64,000 bases of DNA from Haemonchus contortus (taxonomy: Eukaryota > Nematoda > Chromadorea > Rhabditida > Trichostrongylidae): assembly GCA_000469685.2 (NCBI GenBank), contig LS997563.1, positions 13,493,440-13,557,439 of the forward strand, in the 5' to 3' direction. The notes beneath the pieces were generated by a model. That model was not told where the DNA came from. It worked only from the letters and a program-made list of their open reading frames with translations, and made no database searches. Made by a program: the position numbers and the translations under genes. This document shows, one piece after another, positions 12,171 through 22,600 of this stretch (the stretch's first letter is position 1; each line of letters starts with the position of its first letter).

Positions 12171-13713
12171 GCACAACAACAGCAAGGGTGGTTTGCTCGA
12201 ACAGTCACTCTTATGGGAACATATCCCGTCTCAAAGTTCATTCAAACCTACCGGTTTTCCCTGTTTTATGTGACTTGGAAGGTGAGTTTGCAGGAAAGAA
12301 CTCTGCTGGTACCTCCAGTGCAGAATACAATGGCACTTGACAGAGCAGTTCAGTTCATCTGCACGATAAGTGTCGACGGACGTCTTCCAAAGAACTTTCG
12401 TTTGCATTTGCAGGGAGTCTCGTCCTCCATCTCATGCAGCAGCACTATGTACCATCGTTCTTTTTACACACATACACACAGCACAGCTCAGCTGCGCCGA
12501 GTCCGCCGCGGCCGACAATTAGTGAATGATTGGTGGTCGTCGGTTATTTTCCTGAGGGGTTTTTTGATTCTTTTCGTAACCCGTTCCTAATCGTCAACAT
12601 TTTACGATTTGACATTCCTCATTACCACAATGTACAGTACAGTACCCCCGTCCTGTAATAGAAAGGAGGTAGAACATCTGAAAAGTGCATTCAGTCCGCT
12701 CCCTCTAACACCATGATTTCCCTCCTTATCCGGCTTAGCCTTCCCGATCCTCATGCCTTGTTTCGCTATTGTAAAGGTGTTCATCGTTGCCTTCGTTCCG
12801 TTCCGTTCCTTCCTGTATGGTTGTCCTTTTTGATTTACAGTGTTTATCGAGATCGCTTACACCCTGAGGATGCACCACCCACCACCTTTCATGTGGGCGA
12901 TCACGTGTATTTCCTGCGAATTGCGATCAATAATCTCCCCGATGCAACTTGATTCAGGTTACCAAGGAGCCGGAATTACGGTAACCAGAGGGTCTTATAG
13001 CTGAATACTGTTGCTAGTCTCATGAGGGAAGGGATTTTCCGGAAGTTATCCTGACGTAAAACCCTATGATTGAAATTTGTGCCCGTCTGCCTTCTGAGTC
13101 CAAATGACCACGAGACTTGGTGGCTCGCACGTAGTATGCGTCAAGGTGGTCCTTGGATTCTCTTGGCGCTTTTTTCGAGCTGAGAGGGTGTTAATGTAAT
13201 TCAGAGCAGTCTTTCCCTATTACAATTAACCCTGCACAAGAATTCTGTATGGGTTGGGGCTGCTCTGTGGTCAGTAGTCAAGGAAGAAAACGGGATTCCT
13301 CCACGCCAAAATCTGCCAATTTCCCCATCTTGGCCAAGCAAAACATCTCGTTGAAAACTTCAATAATAGTTTCCGAAACTGGTTGGGTCTATGGCAAATC
13401 GTGGAACTCCAGATTGCCTGGAAAAGCCTCACGTAGGGAACTGGGAAGAACTCCCGTGAACGCGCTTCTCTTGTTGGTTGATTATGCTGAAGAGGTATTC
13501 TTAAAGTCACTTGGGAATTCTCGGAGCAGGTGTTTCTCAGAATTTATGGGCAAGTCCCGCACTAAATAAAGCTTTTTGCATGTTTTATCGTTTTGCTGGG
13601 CACTGTAACCTTCTCGCCGATATCTTTGCGATCCGGGAAAATTCCCAGTTCATTGTAGCGTATAATCGTCCACCAATGATTGATGATTTCGTTAAATGAT
13701 AAAGTCTAAAGTA
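12171..13713. other. Intergenic, nothing recognised
   Basis: No gene, RNA or clear repeat identified. ORFs of 60-106 codons have no recognisable motifs. Confidence 0.5.
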
Positions 13714-14005
13714 TTTGGCGTTGATCAATTTCGTTCTTTGGGATGAGCCCCGCATCCTACTTCCATTCAGAATAGTAGCGGCGATTTGAAGATGTTTGTG
13801 GTCTATACAATGACTTGCGGTGGCCAGTCGATGTACAAGTCAACGCTTTTATCCTCCCGACCGTTTGGTACCAATCAAGCAACCCCAGGGGGCTGTATGG
13901 CCTGGTTGACCAAGGCAGATGTCGATCCGAACACGTGACCCCCGTGTATAAGTGTGGTAGTGCCCCACTTCGACACTACAACACCTTGTCACCACATGGT
14001 TTCTT
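13714..14005 (-). repeat. tRNA-derived SINE, copy a
   Basis: A roughly 290-bp repeat matching 17845-18122 along its length. Shared blocks on + include cggtggccag, gatgtacaagtcaacg (or gatgcacaagtcagtg) and a cctcccgacc variant. On the minus strand the head looks tRNA-like: tagtgtcgaagtgg as A box, and a B-box-like gtgttcggatcgac about 45 bp later. Diverged, so probably old. Confidence 0.7.
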
Positions 14006-15644
14006 TATTTCCTAAAATTACAGAATATTCATTTTATGACATCAGAAGCAATAGCAATACCGTATGCATGTTCGCAGCAACCATAATGTCTGCAACTCTA
14101 ACTGCTTGCAAAAAACGTAGAACTTGTACTTTGAACAAAGTTTTACAGTGGTGAATAATTCGAAAATCAAAATTTTATTGCAGCATTATGACGCATACAG
14201 GAAACGAAAGGTCATTGTGATGAAACCATAGCGACGTTGGGCTGGACGTTTTTTGATTGATTGTATGCTCTAATTAGAAATAATGGGCAACATGAAGTGT
14301 ATGCATGAGTGCAAGAGTTGTAGGCACCCTAAACGCCTGTATTTGTGGGGTGTTCTCAACTAATCAAGGAAAAGAGTTGAGATTATTTGCTTTCTAGACT
14401 TCTTGTAAGCTCAGATCGAAGACATTCTCTTTCCATTTTGTGAACATTCATGCTTATAAATCTGCATTTTGAGGCATTTACATCGCTTAGAAATGTGCAG
14501 TTACACTTTCGAAGCTGTCAGCTATCTTTTTTTTCCTCGTAAATATGTTATCTCATCGGATGACACCTTTTCATGCTTGGTTCACTTTCCTGTCTTTACC
14601 CTCAGGTCTGTTGAAAAAAGATGTCCCATCAAATTGTTCCAGCAGACTTGTTCCCATTTCCATTGAGAGTTCCCATCAATATAATAGCGCTCCTCTTTGG
14701 GTTTACACTCAATTTCTCGGTTAACGCATTGAAGCATTTCTCCAATTCATGCTGGCCAGATGTATTTTGGCCACTGCAGATCTGTTTGCAGGGAAACCTC
14801 TGTCAATCGTTTGCACTTACTTCGTGACATACTCAACAGTATCGATCATATCGAATAACTTTCAGAAGTTCGATTATTACGGCCCTTTTCACAGACACAC
14901 ACCCCTTTCTCTAACATTCTGTTCCTTTGCGATTCTACGCGGCTACTTTGCAGCCGTCGCTTATCATTTTCATTCCAATGCCTTCTACCTGGACATTCCC
15001 TAAAAACCACGTGATAGCAGCTACTGGCTTTCCCATCTTGCTTAGTTCCTAGTTTATAGCATAGTTATTCTTGAGTGAGGCTCCACTACTCTGTCCTTCA
15101 ATCCAGAGCACTGAGCCTTCTTCGCTTTCTCTTGGCCTCTGACTATCACCTTCAGTTTCTATTGAATAAGCGGAATCTCAGAAAACTTCTGATATTATTA
15201 CATAGCAAGGTAAGTAAGAATGAGTGGCCCCCAGGCAGTGTCAAATGGATAAGCCATGTCCATGATGAGGTGCTAGAAATGCTTCACAAGCTGTTTGTGT
15301 TAGTGGGGCACTACAGTGCAGAGAATGGTTGAAAAGGATTCCTCGATACCATTGGTCAATTTCTGTGTAGACCCTTATCTTTGCCGTCAACACCCGGTCT
15401 ATCCAATGTCTTCTGGCGTAGCTTTTAATGAACTGAATGAGAATCTTTTTAAACTTGGCGAGGATGGCGAGTTATGGGCATCTTTGGCCTTGTATGGACT
15501 CGAATCCGTATTTGTGTGTTTTAAGGACCCCGAAACACTAACACCACACTACGGAGACATCGTTTCCCCTCGCTTTTTCAAATGAGTATCTTATTGTATT
15601 CTGTAGAACGGTGTAATGATAACCTAGATACCAACCTACCATTA
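14006..15644. other. Intergenic, nothing firmly recognised
   Basis: Several overlapping + ORFs occur, the longest being 15316-15585 (89 codons, ending PHYGDIVSPRFFK). None has a motif I recognise, and they cannot be joined into a convincing spliced gene. They could be exons of an unidentified gene or chance ORFs. Confidence 0.4.
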
Positions 15645-16115
15645 GTATTAGAATGAATTCGAGGCCCCCTCGTAAACCATATCTGGCGCTATTAGGTCGG
15701 AAAACGGCCTAGTTAGGGAGTTATAAAGGCTCAAAGATTGGCCCATGTGTATCCTCGGACGAGTTTTACCGGCAGTGTAGAGGCTGTACCGACCGAAAGG
15801 GAACCACTGTAATAAGTTCACACAACTTGTTATGACTCATGACGACAGTGAAAGGCAATCCTGGACAGGTTTGGCTTTATGTGGTCAGCTCTTTGCGCAA
15901 TTGTAACAACTGAAATCTCGTCCGAATACCCTTTCCATGCTATTTCCGTTATGGTAATCTCGTCCAACCTCTGTTTTCCCTATTTTTAAAGAGCCATTTT
16001 TTTCTCGACTTTGGCGAATTCTCTCGCTTTATTGACTACCGGTGAGCTATCTCCGACCTATTCCGTTTCTCGCATAAAAATGGGTTCCTCAAAATTATCG
16101 TGAACGTACCTTTAA
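15645..16115 (+). repeat. Dispersed repeat family R2, copy 2
   Basis: Contains the R2 block order seen at 8805-9160: taggtcggaaaacggcctag, gttataaaggctcaaag, caactgaaatctcgtccg, atggtaatctcgtccaacc and cctcaaaattatcgtgaac. It has an extra segment of about 100 bp (15760-15880) absent from copy 1. Confidence 0.75.
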
Positions 16116-17844
16116 ATGTTTCATAGAGATAGCCGGCGTGCGTAATCATAAACAATCAATCAATCGATATTGCAAAACGATTCGCTCCGCTTTGTTAGCG
16201 GTTGTTTCTCCTATCAATTCCCTTATCACACCCACTAAATCGTGAGATTTCCATCCTCTCCTGAAGTCTATAGAACCGTGGAAAAGCTGAAAAAACAGGT
16301 GTAGATGAGAAACCCCGAGAAGCTGGTTAGGAGGGGTAGATGAGATTTTCAAGTGGGAGAAGAATGTCTGGATTGAAAAAAAAGAAATAAATTTGGATAA
16401 AGCTAAGCAAGGGAAAATTGGTGGTGGTTAGAGAAGACCGTAACAAATCACAAACGCAGGCATACACTTCTTTAGTGGGTGAATGTGCTCATCAGTGACA
16501 CTGGGAAAGAGTTCAGTAGAATGTAATGGCCCAAGGAAAGGGTTGAAGTCAACTTTTTACGGTGATAGGGCCTACGAGGTGAGAAGGTAGTAGATACGCA
16601 AAAGTCTTCTGGTACAAATGAAGGGGACCATGAACGAAGCTATCCGACCTGGAACTGTCCCACAATAGTAAACACTGCCAGTGACACGTTGTTTACGAAA
16701 CTGGGGAAGAATTGTTTATTGGAACATGGGGTAGTGCAGGCCGGGTTGCTAGCTATCATTTGATGTTTTGCTAGGGGACCTCTTCTGCTGATACGCAAGC
16801 ATCCCCCCGAAAGCCGGAAGCGATTACATCTTTGCCCGATTCTGGCGTTTCCTAAGCTTCTGCAGAGAGGTGATATAGAAAATCCTGAAGAGGGAAATCC
16901 ATTAGAGGTAGTTGGAGCAGGAGAGCTTTGGAAAACATTCTCCATTTATATTGCCGTACGGGAGCAGCTTTTGCATTCCCGAATTTCCAGTAGCCCTATT
17001 GACCTCGCCACGACCCTCTGGTTTCGCCTTCCCCCACTTGCATGAGGACGTATGCGGTCGATTTGCTCGCCTAGAAATCAGACATTCAATGGATGTCCTT
17101 CATCTGCACTAAGGCCTTCGTCGACTTGCCGGCTACAAGGGGCAGGCGGCGGCGGCGGCGAACTGAGGAGCCTTCAACTGAACGATGAATGCATTTCTGC
17201 CAGATAGCTTTCGTCCGCGAACAATCCGCCCGGGCGGCTTACCCGGAAACTTCCATGCAGTTATCACCTGATTCATGTTCTACCTTTGTTTATAGTCCAG
17301 ACTACCTGTCTGGGACTGGATACCGTATGTTCATTCTGATGCAAACGGGACCTTTTTACCGATCGATCTATCATTGATTCGCCCTTCCTCCACTGATATC
17401 ATGCTCTTTGAAAAACTTACATGCGAAATGAACCAGAAAGTCTCATTCAGTTCTAATCTCGTCCCCCTTCTTCCCTGATAACTTTTTGCCCAATGCCAAC
17501 TCATCGTGGTTGTTCTGCGAGTATTTGTTTCCATCGAATGTTTGTCTCTAAATTTTGATTGTCGAGAATTCTTCGGTTCTCATTCTTTGTCGAATTCTCC
17601 CCAGTTTGGATTTTTTCATTGGTTTTTTCCGCGTATTCCGAACGTCAAAAGCCTTTTTGATCCACATCTCAAACTGATCTTTCATTTTTATTTATTTGTT
17701 TACTGATGTGCTTGATTTGGAGTGCTAATCTATGTAAACAGCGAATCCAGAAACAAAACAAACGGAAACGGCATTCACCAAGACATTTCTAGTTAGCAAA
17801 ATTATGTACGTCCAGAGTCTCGCATTAATAAGGAATGGAATCTT
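16116..17844. other. Intergenic, nothing recognised
   Basis: No gene or clear repeat identified. A short ggcggc run lies at about 17148-17158. Confidence 0.5.
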
Positions 17845-18122
17845 TTGGTTGGTGTTAATCAATCCCGGTTGAGGGATGCGCCTCGCATTCGACTTCCACT
17901 CAGAATCGTAGTGCCGTATTGAACGCGTATGTGGCCTGTACAATGACTTTCGGTGGCCAGCCGATGCACAAGTCAGTGTTTTGATCCTCCCAGACAGTCT
18001 TGTACTAATCCGGAGGGATGGAAGATTTGGTTGGCCCAAGCGAATATCGATCCAGGATTCGAGCCCATGACCTTGCGTGTGAGAAGTGCTCCACTTGCCA
18101 CTATACCGCATTGTATCGATCA
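17845..18122 (-). repeat. tRNA-derived SINE, copy b (best tRNA-like head)
   Basis: On the minus strand, from 18122 downwards, the sequence reads gcggtatagtggcaagtgg (A-box-like) and about 45 bp later gggctcgaatcc, a near-perfect B box. These are the two internal RNA polymerase III promoter elements of a tRNA at normal spacing. The tRNA-unrelated body continues to about 17845 and matches copy a. Head plus body is the structure of a tRNA-derived SINE. The copy is not a functional tRNA, because the stems do not fold cleanly. Confidence 0.75.
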
Positions 18123-19195
18123 AATATTATGCATAGAGATGATCGGACTATAGATCCTACAAAATGAGGGAAGTCCCAAGTCCAGTTGAGGTACATCACA
18201 CCCGTCATGAAGTCTAATATCTACAACAGTTGGCAGTTATGCCCATTATGGTCACAGAGTGGATTGAATGGAAAATTCAGTAGAGGAGAGGGAGTCCCAA
18301 GTCTGTTTTTTAAGATTTTTATTCAATAAAGTCGGCTTGGATAGTCGGAGTCCGCTTGAGAGCCTCCTTGTTCATATCTAAACCGTTTGAGGTTAAAGAA
18401 AATAGTGGTCGTTCGATACCAGATAGGACCCCGTTGATCCCTGCCGCAGCTCCAAGGTTGCTCATTTAATTTTTGCAACGACGAGGAGATTACAGTGGTT
18501 TTTTGCTTCCCAGATTGCTCGGAGAGATTCCTCCTGCCCTGCTGTAAGCGACGTGCATTTGCAGCACCTTGCAGAGGTGCATTTAAAATGCGAAGAGCCT
18601 CTCACGAAATCAACACCGCTCTGTCGAATCCGCCTAGTCTTGCAGGGAAAACACGGGCATACTGTAGGTGAGAGCCTACGAAAAAAACTCAACATCCGCA
18701 AAACATGTATACTTTTTATACCAGTAGGAATTCAAAGAACACTTCCATAGAGCTTTTTACTACGTCTATGGAGGAGCACAGAGGAGGGTGTGATGATTAC
18801 CTGCTGCAAAAAGCTGGTATGGGAGAAGAATTGAACATTCAGCTGACCACAGATTCATTTCTTTTCGAAAAAGTATGATGGGCGACAATGTGCTACCCTT
18901 ATATTCCTACTTGAAGAGCATTTTTAAAGGTCCTGCAGACGAGCTATCCTTCACACTCTGCGCCCCAATGCCTATTGTTGAGGAAGCTGGTGCCCCCCCC
19001 CCCCCCCCTCTCCATTTTCGCCCGTTTTTTTTGTCATTCAGTGTCTTTCATTTTAAGGCTGAAATATGTATTTCATCACTGTGCAGTATGTTAATCGTTT
19101 ATTACTTTTGATAACTTTATTTTTACTTTATTCATTTAATTTATCTCTGTATTTCACTGAACCTTATTTCTTCTATTAATCGTTTTAAGATCCTA
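18123..19195. other. Intergenic, nothing recognised
   Basis: No gene recognised. A C homopolymer lies at about 18993-19007. Confidence 0.5.
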
Positions 19196-20100
19196 GCAGT
19201 TGAGGAATCGCCATCCTACGTAGAGTATCTAGGATTGTAGCGAATTCGACCTCCCCCCCCCCCCTCCCACACATTGTTCGCTCTTATCTGCTAGTCGATA
19301 AACACCCTAGATAGGCATCCAATGGGGGTCCGAGAATTTCTCCCCTAACACGGCGTCGCACACGCCGCACCTGCCGCCTATCGCAGGATTGCGATGGAAG
19401 ATTGGAGCGCGCAATTTGTGAGGTAGGAAGTCCTTTAATTATTTGAATTGGCCGGCCGCTCTTTTCACTTCCAATGCGGTCTTGATCGTCGTTTATATAG
19501 GAGGAGTCATTTTAATTAATTTAGTCCAATAAACATGAAAACTAAAAAGAAACAGAAGAAAAAACGATAAAATCCAATGAAAAAGCAAGCCAGTCAAGGA
19601 AAAATATCGCGTCCTATCGATTGGCGGGAGGCGGGGTGAGTACGGTAATTGCAGTGACGTCTGCCGCATGCCGCAAGGGAGAATGCCGCGATAGGGGAGA
19701 AATTCCGTTACCCATCCAGCGGACATCCAAACCAGCTTAGCCGACGTACACACCCAAACGCGGACGAGTTCTCACTGCGTTGCAGAGGGACTGAGAAGGT
19801 TGCGCCAGTCGCACCGCAACGCGCACGCTGTACGCAAGCAGCTTACTGTAGCGAGCTGTAAACAGTGGCATATACATTTTGACACCACGTCCGGATACCC
19901 CTTTCATGCAAATTTTGTCGTCACGTCCTCATCTGACCCCTGATTTTTAGTACTTTTTTTGAAGCTTTATTCTTCGTTCACTACGTCGATTTTCGCGTTC
20001 TCTTAGCCACTTTTGCACTATTCCGGATTTTCACTTCCATTATTCGTCTTACATTAGATACACCGACGTTATCGTGAACTGCGCCTTGATATTCTTTAAT
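19196..20100 (+). repeat. Dispersed repeat family R2, copy 3, interrupted by MITE copy B
   Basis: The left part (19215-19316) carries the R2 landmarks ctagtcgataaacacccta and ctagatagg. The right part (about 19870-20100) carries cgtccggatacccctttcat and ttatcgtgaactgcgcctt. Between them lies the 392-bp MITE at 19322-19713. This is the most diverged R2 copy. The nesting order shows that R2 was resident before the MITE jumped. Confidence 0.6.
19322..19713 (-). mobile_element. 392-bp MITE, copy B
   Basis: Reverse complement of the element at 3253-3649 with modest divergence. Terminal inverted repeats are seen as gagaatttctcccctaacac at the left and ataggggagaaattccg at the right. A candidate 5-bp target duplication atcca flanks it (19317-19321 and 19714-19718). 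Non-coding. Confidence 0.78.
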
Positions 20101-20552
20101 TTTTTATGCAAAATTCCAACTTTTAGATTCTTTTCTCTGATGTGTTCTGTTTTTTATTTACCTTAAGGCTTATGCGGCAATATATTCAGTATACAATCAC
20201 ATGATCGGAACATGTGAAGCTTATTTCCTCAAAGTATTCGTTGTGTAAAAGTATAAGTAAAGTATCGTGTAGTGCTTTTCTTCATCACACAAACCTTCCC
20301 ATAATACTCGTTTCACATCGATCGCCTGGCGTCACTAAACCGCCTAAGCTCGTCAATTGTAGGAATTCCATTGTTCTCATCAATTTCTCAGGAAGTGAAT
20401 CATACCGCTGAAGAAGAATGTTCTCGACTAATATCGAAGATTTCCTATTTCAAGACCACCGCTTTTCCCTCTGTTGGTGTGAAAAAAAAACAAAGGCAAT
20501 CGGTTTTCGATAATTTCTAGGAAGATGGATTGGGTGACAACACGATGAAATG

Positions 20553-20818
20553 GGGAGACGGGCATTAGGAACGATTTTGGATAAGCGGTTCGCCGCACGC
20601 GGCTATCGCGGACCAATCATTCGCCGTTATTACAGCTCTAGCGTTCTCCATATAGCTCAATCGATTTGCGATCATTATTTTATGCATAATTCTACTATTA
20701 GTACTTTTGTTCCTGTATTTCTTACCTACTGCTGCATCCTGCTACATTCCTTCGCGCGACGCTCCTCTCACCGCGACGCGACCATTCCGTTCCTAACGCA
20801 CCACACCCCGATGAAATG
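20553..20818 (+). repeat. Dispersed repeat family R3, copy 2
   Basis: Aligns with 11916-12170 through gagacgggca, ggctatcgcggaccaatc, ttacagctctagcgttct and ctgctacattccttcgcg. Same orientation as copy 1. Confidence 0.75.
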
Positions 20819-22544
20819 AACTCTTCATGGCTTCCTCCAGAAGCACGAACGGCACTAGGCACGGCTCTAAATTCCTACCGGGACCTTCCCCCATATTTCT
20901 ACTAGTCGTAAAATGTTGAAAAATAACATGCATGGGTGTGGTTTTGTAATGAGCAAGGTGGAGTTGCAGTACATGGATTTCGGAGTGCAGTAGCCCCACG
21001 TACAGCGATATAGAAGAAACCCTAGAGGATCGAAAAAGTATCTCAATCCATTGTGAGACTATTCCGGGCATTCTAGCCAGGACCCACAACCAGATTACTG
21101 GCTAACGGCCTACGGACTGCTTGAACTCGGTCCCTTTAAATGTGGCGACCGCGCCTATTTTTCTGCCCTCCTCTGTCGCATTCTCGTTTAATCCAGTTCT
21201 TACCTGCTTGCTTGTCTGACTAATAGGATCCCACCATCCTCCGTGTCCTTCATCCAAGGTAATTTTCTCTGCGCTCTAACATTCCGCTGTCAGGGACGCA
21301 GAGAAAGTTCATGAAGTCACATAACCTTGACCAACAAAATCCATATTCGAGGTCCGATCGTTCTGAATAGTATAGAACGCCAAAAATTACGATAATAATC
21401 TGATGCTGTTACCTGCTGGCTTTCGTTCATTTTGAGTTCCAAAGAGCATGTAATGTTATGTTTGCCACATTGTAAAGTTCATTTTAAACAAAGTTCTTCT
21501 GGAACCTATGCTATTTTCAAAGTAGATTCAACTCCGGCATGAAATAATCTGCGCCATACCCTTTAATTAATCCTTTCTGCATTCTGAATCCTCGAGGCAC
21601 CCATTTGTTCCTCATTTATCTCAGCCATGGAACGGTACTCTTTTTATGCATTCCCGAACAAATTCTTCATCACTATGCAACCATTGCTGCTCTTCAATAT
21701 TGAACAGTTCCCAAATATGGCCCATTCAGAGTCGGCGTTGGTCAATTGCTGGCGTGCCTTTACGTTAGCCACGCCCCTTAGCCATGAAGGCCAGATTATT
21801 TGGAGCGCACTAACCGAAAACACGTGTCAGCAGTGGGCTGGGGAGCACTTTGAACATGCTAAGCACGTGGATTCTAGGTTAATATTTCGTTTCAAGCTTG
21901 GTTTGCTCATTCCGGCTTCCCCCGAACTGCACCCATTTACAACAAGTACCAGTTTTGGGAGCCTTAATAAGAATGAATCTTCTCCTCCAGATTGCTGTGC
22001 GCTGGGTCCCAGTTTTGGGTGTCATCGCTCTCTTGGTAAAGGCTGCTTATTCTCGTTCCTTTTCTACAAGTGCAACGTCTTCCGAACTACTCTTGATTTC
22101 GTTCGCGCTGCCAATTTATTCTTTGCCTTGACGACCGCCGCGACGACGACGACGGTAGCGAGCTTTTCCTCGGATGTTTTCGTGTTTTTCACATCTCCCC
22201 GTGCACTTTGCGCCCGACAGCAGAGATCGGCCAGTCACCCGCCCGCTGCTGCGATTCCCCCATTTCCCCGGCCGTTGCAGCCCCATGCCTTTGCAGGAAG
22301 CAGCGATCTGCACGCATGTTTTTTCGTTGACTCAGCGCTCTTGGAACGACCACTGCTGCTGCCGCTTCTCTTGCAGCCAGCGACGTCCTGATATGATCAT
22401 ATAGCTCGTGCACGTTCACATCAATTATTGCTTTTCGTTCTTACATCTTTGTCATTATCGTTCATGCTTATGAAATCGTTTTAAACGGCAAAGACGCCCT
22501 CGTTCTGATTACAGGCAAGTTGGCAAATTCTATGTATTCCAAGT
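20819..22544. other. Upstream flank of the cyclase gene; one unsupported 254-codon ORF
   Basis: This 1.7 kb separates the last R3 copy from the cyclase start. The + strand ORF at 21627-22391 is unusually long for this DNA (254 codons) but has no recognisable domain. Its second half is low-complexity (Thr/Ala, then Pro/Ala/Leu), and its composition changes near 22130 where a gacgac/cgccgc-rich tract begins. It could be chance, a promoter-proximal GC-rich patch, or an unrelated exon. No promoter could be assigned. Confidence 0.45.
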
Positions 22545-22561
22545 ATTTTTACAATTTCAGA
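22545..22561 (+). promoter_or_regulatory. Candidate 3' splice acceptor just upstream of the cyclase start (trans-splice or 5' UTR intron)
   Basis: The sequence tttttacaatttcag ends at 22560, 40 bp before the chosen ATG. It fits the nematode acceptor consensus. It could receive a spliced leader or close a 5' UTR intron. The leader from 22561 contains a 3-codon upstream ORF (atg ttt aat taa at 22581), which may lower initiation. RNA data would decide. Confidence 0.5.
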
Positions 22562-22600
22562 GTGGATGTGGCGTCCTCGAATGTTTAATTAAAACTGAAT

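Noticed and set aside
12048..12590. A 180-residue membrane-like protein
   Set aside because: The first third is the R3 dispersed repeat, also found at 20553 and 27155 with broken frames, and the rest has no recognisable features.
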